From NS-12 sp045403215 (GTDB lineage Bacteria > Nitrospirota > Nitrospiria > Nitrospirales > NS-4): a stretch of 5,821 nucleotides of DNA. The position numbers and the translations under genes were made by a program. The stretch is taken from assembly GCA_045403215.1 (NCBI GenBank), contig JAXIOW010000180.1, positions 1-5,821 on the forward strand, read 5' to 3'. Each line of letters starts with the position of its first letter. Position 1 is the stretch's first letter. Positions 4,847-5,821 of the stretch are shown one piece after another. The notes below the pieces were generated by a model. That model ran no database searches. It was not told where the DNA came from and was given only the letters and a program-made list of their open reading frames with translations.

Positions 4847-5692
4847 TCAAGGGGGTGGTGGCGTGAGGGACGGCAAGAGCAGGGCGCGAAGGGCGTCGCG
4901 CTCGGCCGTGTCGAGTTCGGAAATAGTTTCGGCCTGCCGGTAGACCTGCTCCGGATCAGCCGCCATCAGTTCCCCGAGACTGTGGACGGCGAGAAACCCC
5001 TGAGTCAGCTTGTCGTTCACCACGCTCCGGAGGAACGGCTGGAATATTTTGACCAGGGTCGCGATGACGGGATTGTCGATCTTCGAATAGGTCGCGATCC
5101 GGGTCTCGACGTGCTCCCGCCCGTCGGCGCCGGCCTTGACATGGTAGCTCAGCAGGATGACCGCTTCGCCGGCGATCTGCGGGATTATCTTGCCGTGATG
5201 GCTGCCCTTCATGTGATAGACCCGGCGCGTGGTGTCCCGGTACAGCTGCGTGATCACGCCTTCGGATCCCTGATTGTCGTCGCCATGGAACGCGGCAGGC
5301 CCGACGCGCGTGATGCGGTATTCGGCCAGCCCCAGATTGCGGGCGAGCACGGATGAGAGCACCATGTGGTCCAGCATGAAGTCATAGACCGGCTTCGGGA
5401 TGGGCGTCTGGAAAGGTGGAATGTGGCGGTGGGTCGTATAGTCGTTGATGATCGGCGCCATCCGGCAGAGCGCCGGGTGGTCCATCTTGTCGAGTGGAAA
5501 GACCACCTCCGGATCGTCCACGCGGACATCGCAGGCGCGCGCGTCCGCGGCTGAGAAGATGTTCAGCAAGAATGCCAGTGCGATGACGATGCAGGATGAA
5601 CGAAGAATGAGCGCTACTCGCCGACCACCTGGACCACGAGGTCGCGCTTTCGAGGCCGCGTGTCGAAATCCACCACGACGATCTGCTGCCAC
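4847..5692 (-). CDS. Exported protein of unknown function, possibly START-like
   Basis: 281 residues if read from the GTG at 5692, the only conventional start before the signal peptide. A Sec signal is clear: Arg31 then a hydrophobic core IVIALAFLLNIF (about 35-46) and an ARA cleavage site at 51-53. The mature protein is thus periplasmic or secreted. It has Cys54 and Cys76, a probable disulfide. The middle (about 125-205: ITRVGPAAF, GVITQLYRDTTRRVYHMKG, AVILLSYHVKAG, HVETRIATYSKIDN) alternates strands, and an amphipathic helix follows (about 208-240). That order loosely recalls START/SRPBCC ligand-binding domains, but I recognise no family. The C-terminus ends in four prolines. Starting at 5692 overlaps the upstream YjbQ gene by 79 bp and adds an Arg/Gly-rich stretch with no SD. 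A start near 5617 or 5608 would fit better but would need a non-standard codon (GTA or ATT). Confidence 0.72.
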   Translation of the reverse strand: MAADRRGGFRHAASKARPRGPGGRRVALILRSSCIVIALAFLLNIFSAADARACDVRVDDPEVVFPLDKMDHPALCRMAPIINDYTTHRHIPPFQTPIPKPVYDFMLDHMVLSSVLARNLGLAEYRITRVGPAAFHGDDNQGSEGVITQLYRDTTRRVYHMKGSHHGKIIPQIAGEAVILLSYHVKAGADGREHVETRIATYSKIDNPVIATLVKIFQPFLRSVVNDKLTQGFLAVHSLGELMAADPEQVYRQAETISELDTAERDALRALLLPSLTPPPP

Positions 5693-5821
5693 GTGCCGAG
5701 CAGCAGCGCGCCGTCGGTGAAGGGGATGGTCACCGACGGGCCTTGCAGGTGCCCCCGCAAGTGGCTGTGCGCGTTGTCCTCGCCGGGATTGCGGGTGTTG
5801 TGCTCCCAGCGCGCGTCGGCC
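5614..5821 (-). CDS. YjbQ/UPF0047 family protein, C-terminal fragment
   Basis: The frame open to the window edge encodes the last 68 residues and a TAG at 5614-5616; it is partial because the window ends. The fragment contains NAHSHLRGHLQGPSVTIPF, then DGALLLGTWQQIVVVDFD, then RPRKRDLVVQVVGE. This is the characteristic C-terminal half of the UPF0047/YjbQ family: conserved histidines after an NAH motif, the GPS turn, and the LGTWQ strand. Members are small trimeric beta proteins; many are annotated as secondary thiamine-phosphate synthase because E. coli YjbQ shows weak activity of that kind, but the physiological role is unsettled. The exported-protein gene follows in the same direction, touching or overlapping, so the two are probably co-transcribed. 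Confidence 0.88.
   Translation of the reverse strand, partial: ADARWEHNTRNPGEDNAHSHLRGHLQGPSVTIPFTDGALLLGTWQQIVVVDFDTRPRKRDLVVQVVGE

Noticed and set aside
1..5821. CRISPR array, tRNA, IS element or prophage
   Set aside because: No spaced repeat series, cloverleaf-like sequence, transposase motif or phage gene was seen on either strand.

Overview
The window is a compact, gene-dense piece of a bacterial chromosome. Most of it is GC-rich (60-nt lines inside the CPBP protease gene reach about 75% G+C by hand count), with one clearly lower-GC stretch at about 840-1120 (43-52% in the lines counted). The periplasmic and membrane proteins, BCP-type peroxiredoxin and YjbQ-family protein suggest a high-GC Gram-negative-like bacterium. 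A Nitrospirota-type organism would fit, but that is a low-confidence guess. There are no rRNA, tRNA, CRISPR, IS or phage genes.

Layout from left to right: (1) an alpha/beta-hydrolase gene on + (25-831). (2) A convergent minus-strand operon read leftwards from 3003 to 835: a CPBP (Abi/CAAX-protease-like) membrane protease with an unusual N-terminal extension, a small exported protein of probable beta/OB-like fold, and a 99-aa two-TM membrane protein joined to it by a GTGA stop/start overlap. (3) A divergent promoter region (3004-3096). (4) A plus-strand pair, a PLP-dependent alanine/serine-glyoxylate-type aminotransferase (3097-4341) and a BCP/PrxQ peroxiredoxin (4363-4830), 21 bp apart. (5) A second minus-strand pair read from the right edge: the C-terminal part of a YjbQ/UPF0047 protein (from 5821 down to 5614) and an exported protein of unknown function (down to 4847).

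The most interesting signals are regulatory. The three transcription-unit-leading genes whose upstream sequence is visible (hydrolase, CPBP protease, aminotransferase) each have a good -10 hexamer 6-8 nt before the ATG and no Shine-Dalgarno, so the mRNAs are predicted to start at or within about 2 nt of the start codon (leaderless). The operon-internal genes at 1529 and 4363 have clear SD sequences. The divergent promoter region also has a bulged 12-bp inverted repeat whose arms lie in the core region of each promoter, plus a direct repeat (15 nt perfect, 18/19 extended) recurring just before an internal ATG of the aminotransferase. The junction before the exported OB-like protein has an 8-bp inverted repeat that could sequester its SD. 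The exported protein at the right has no ordinary start codon in the expected place.

Functionally, the aminotransferase handles glyoxylate and amino-group transfer and the peroxiredoxin removes peroxides; they are probably co-transcribed. The CPBP operon looks like an envelope module of unknown purpose. The right-hand pair links a YjbQ-type protein with an uncharacterised secreted protein.
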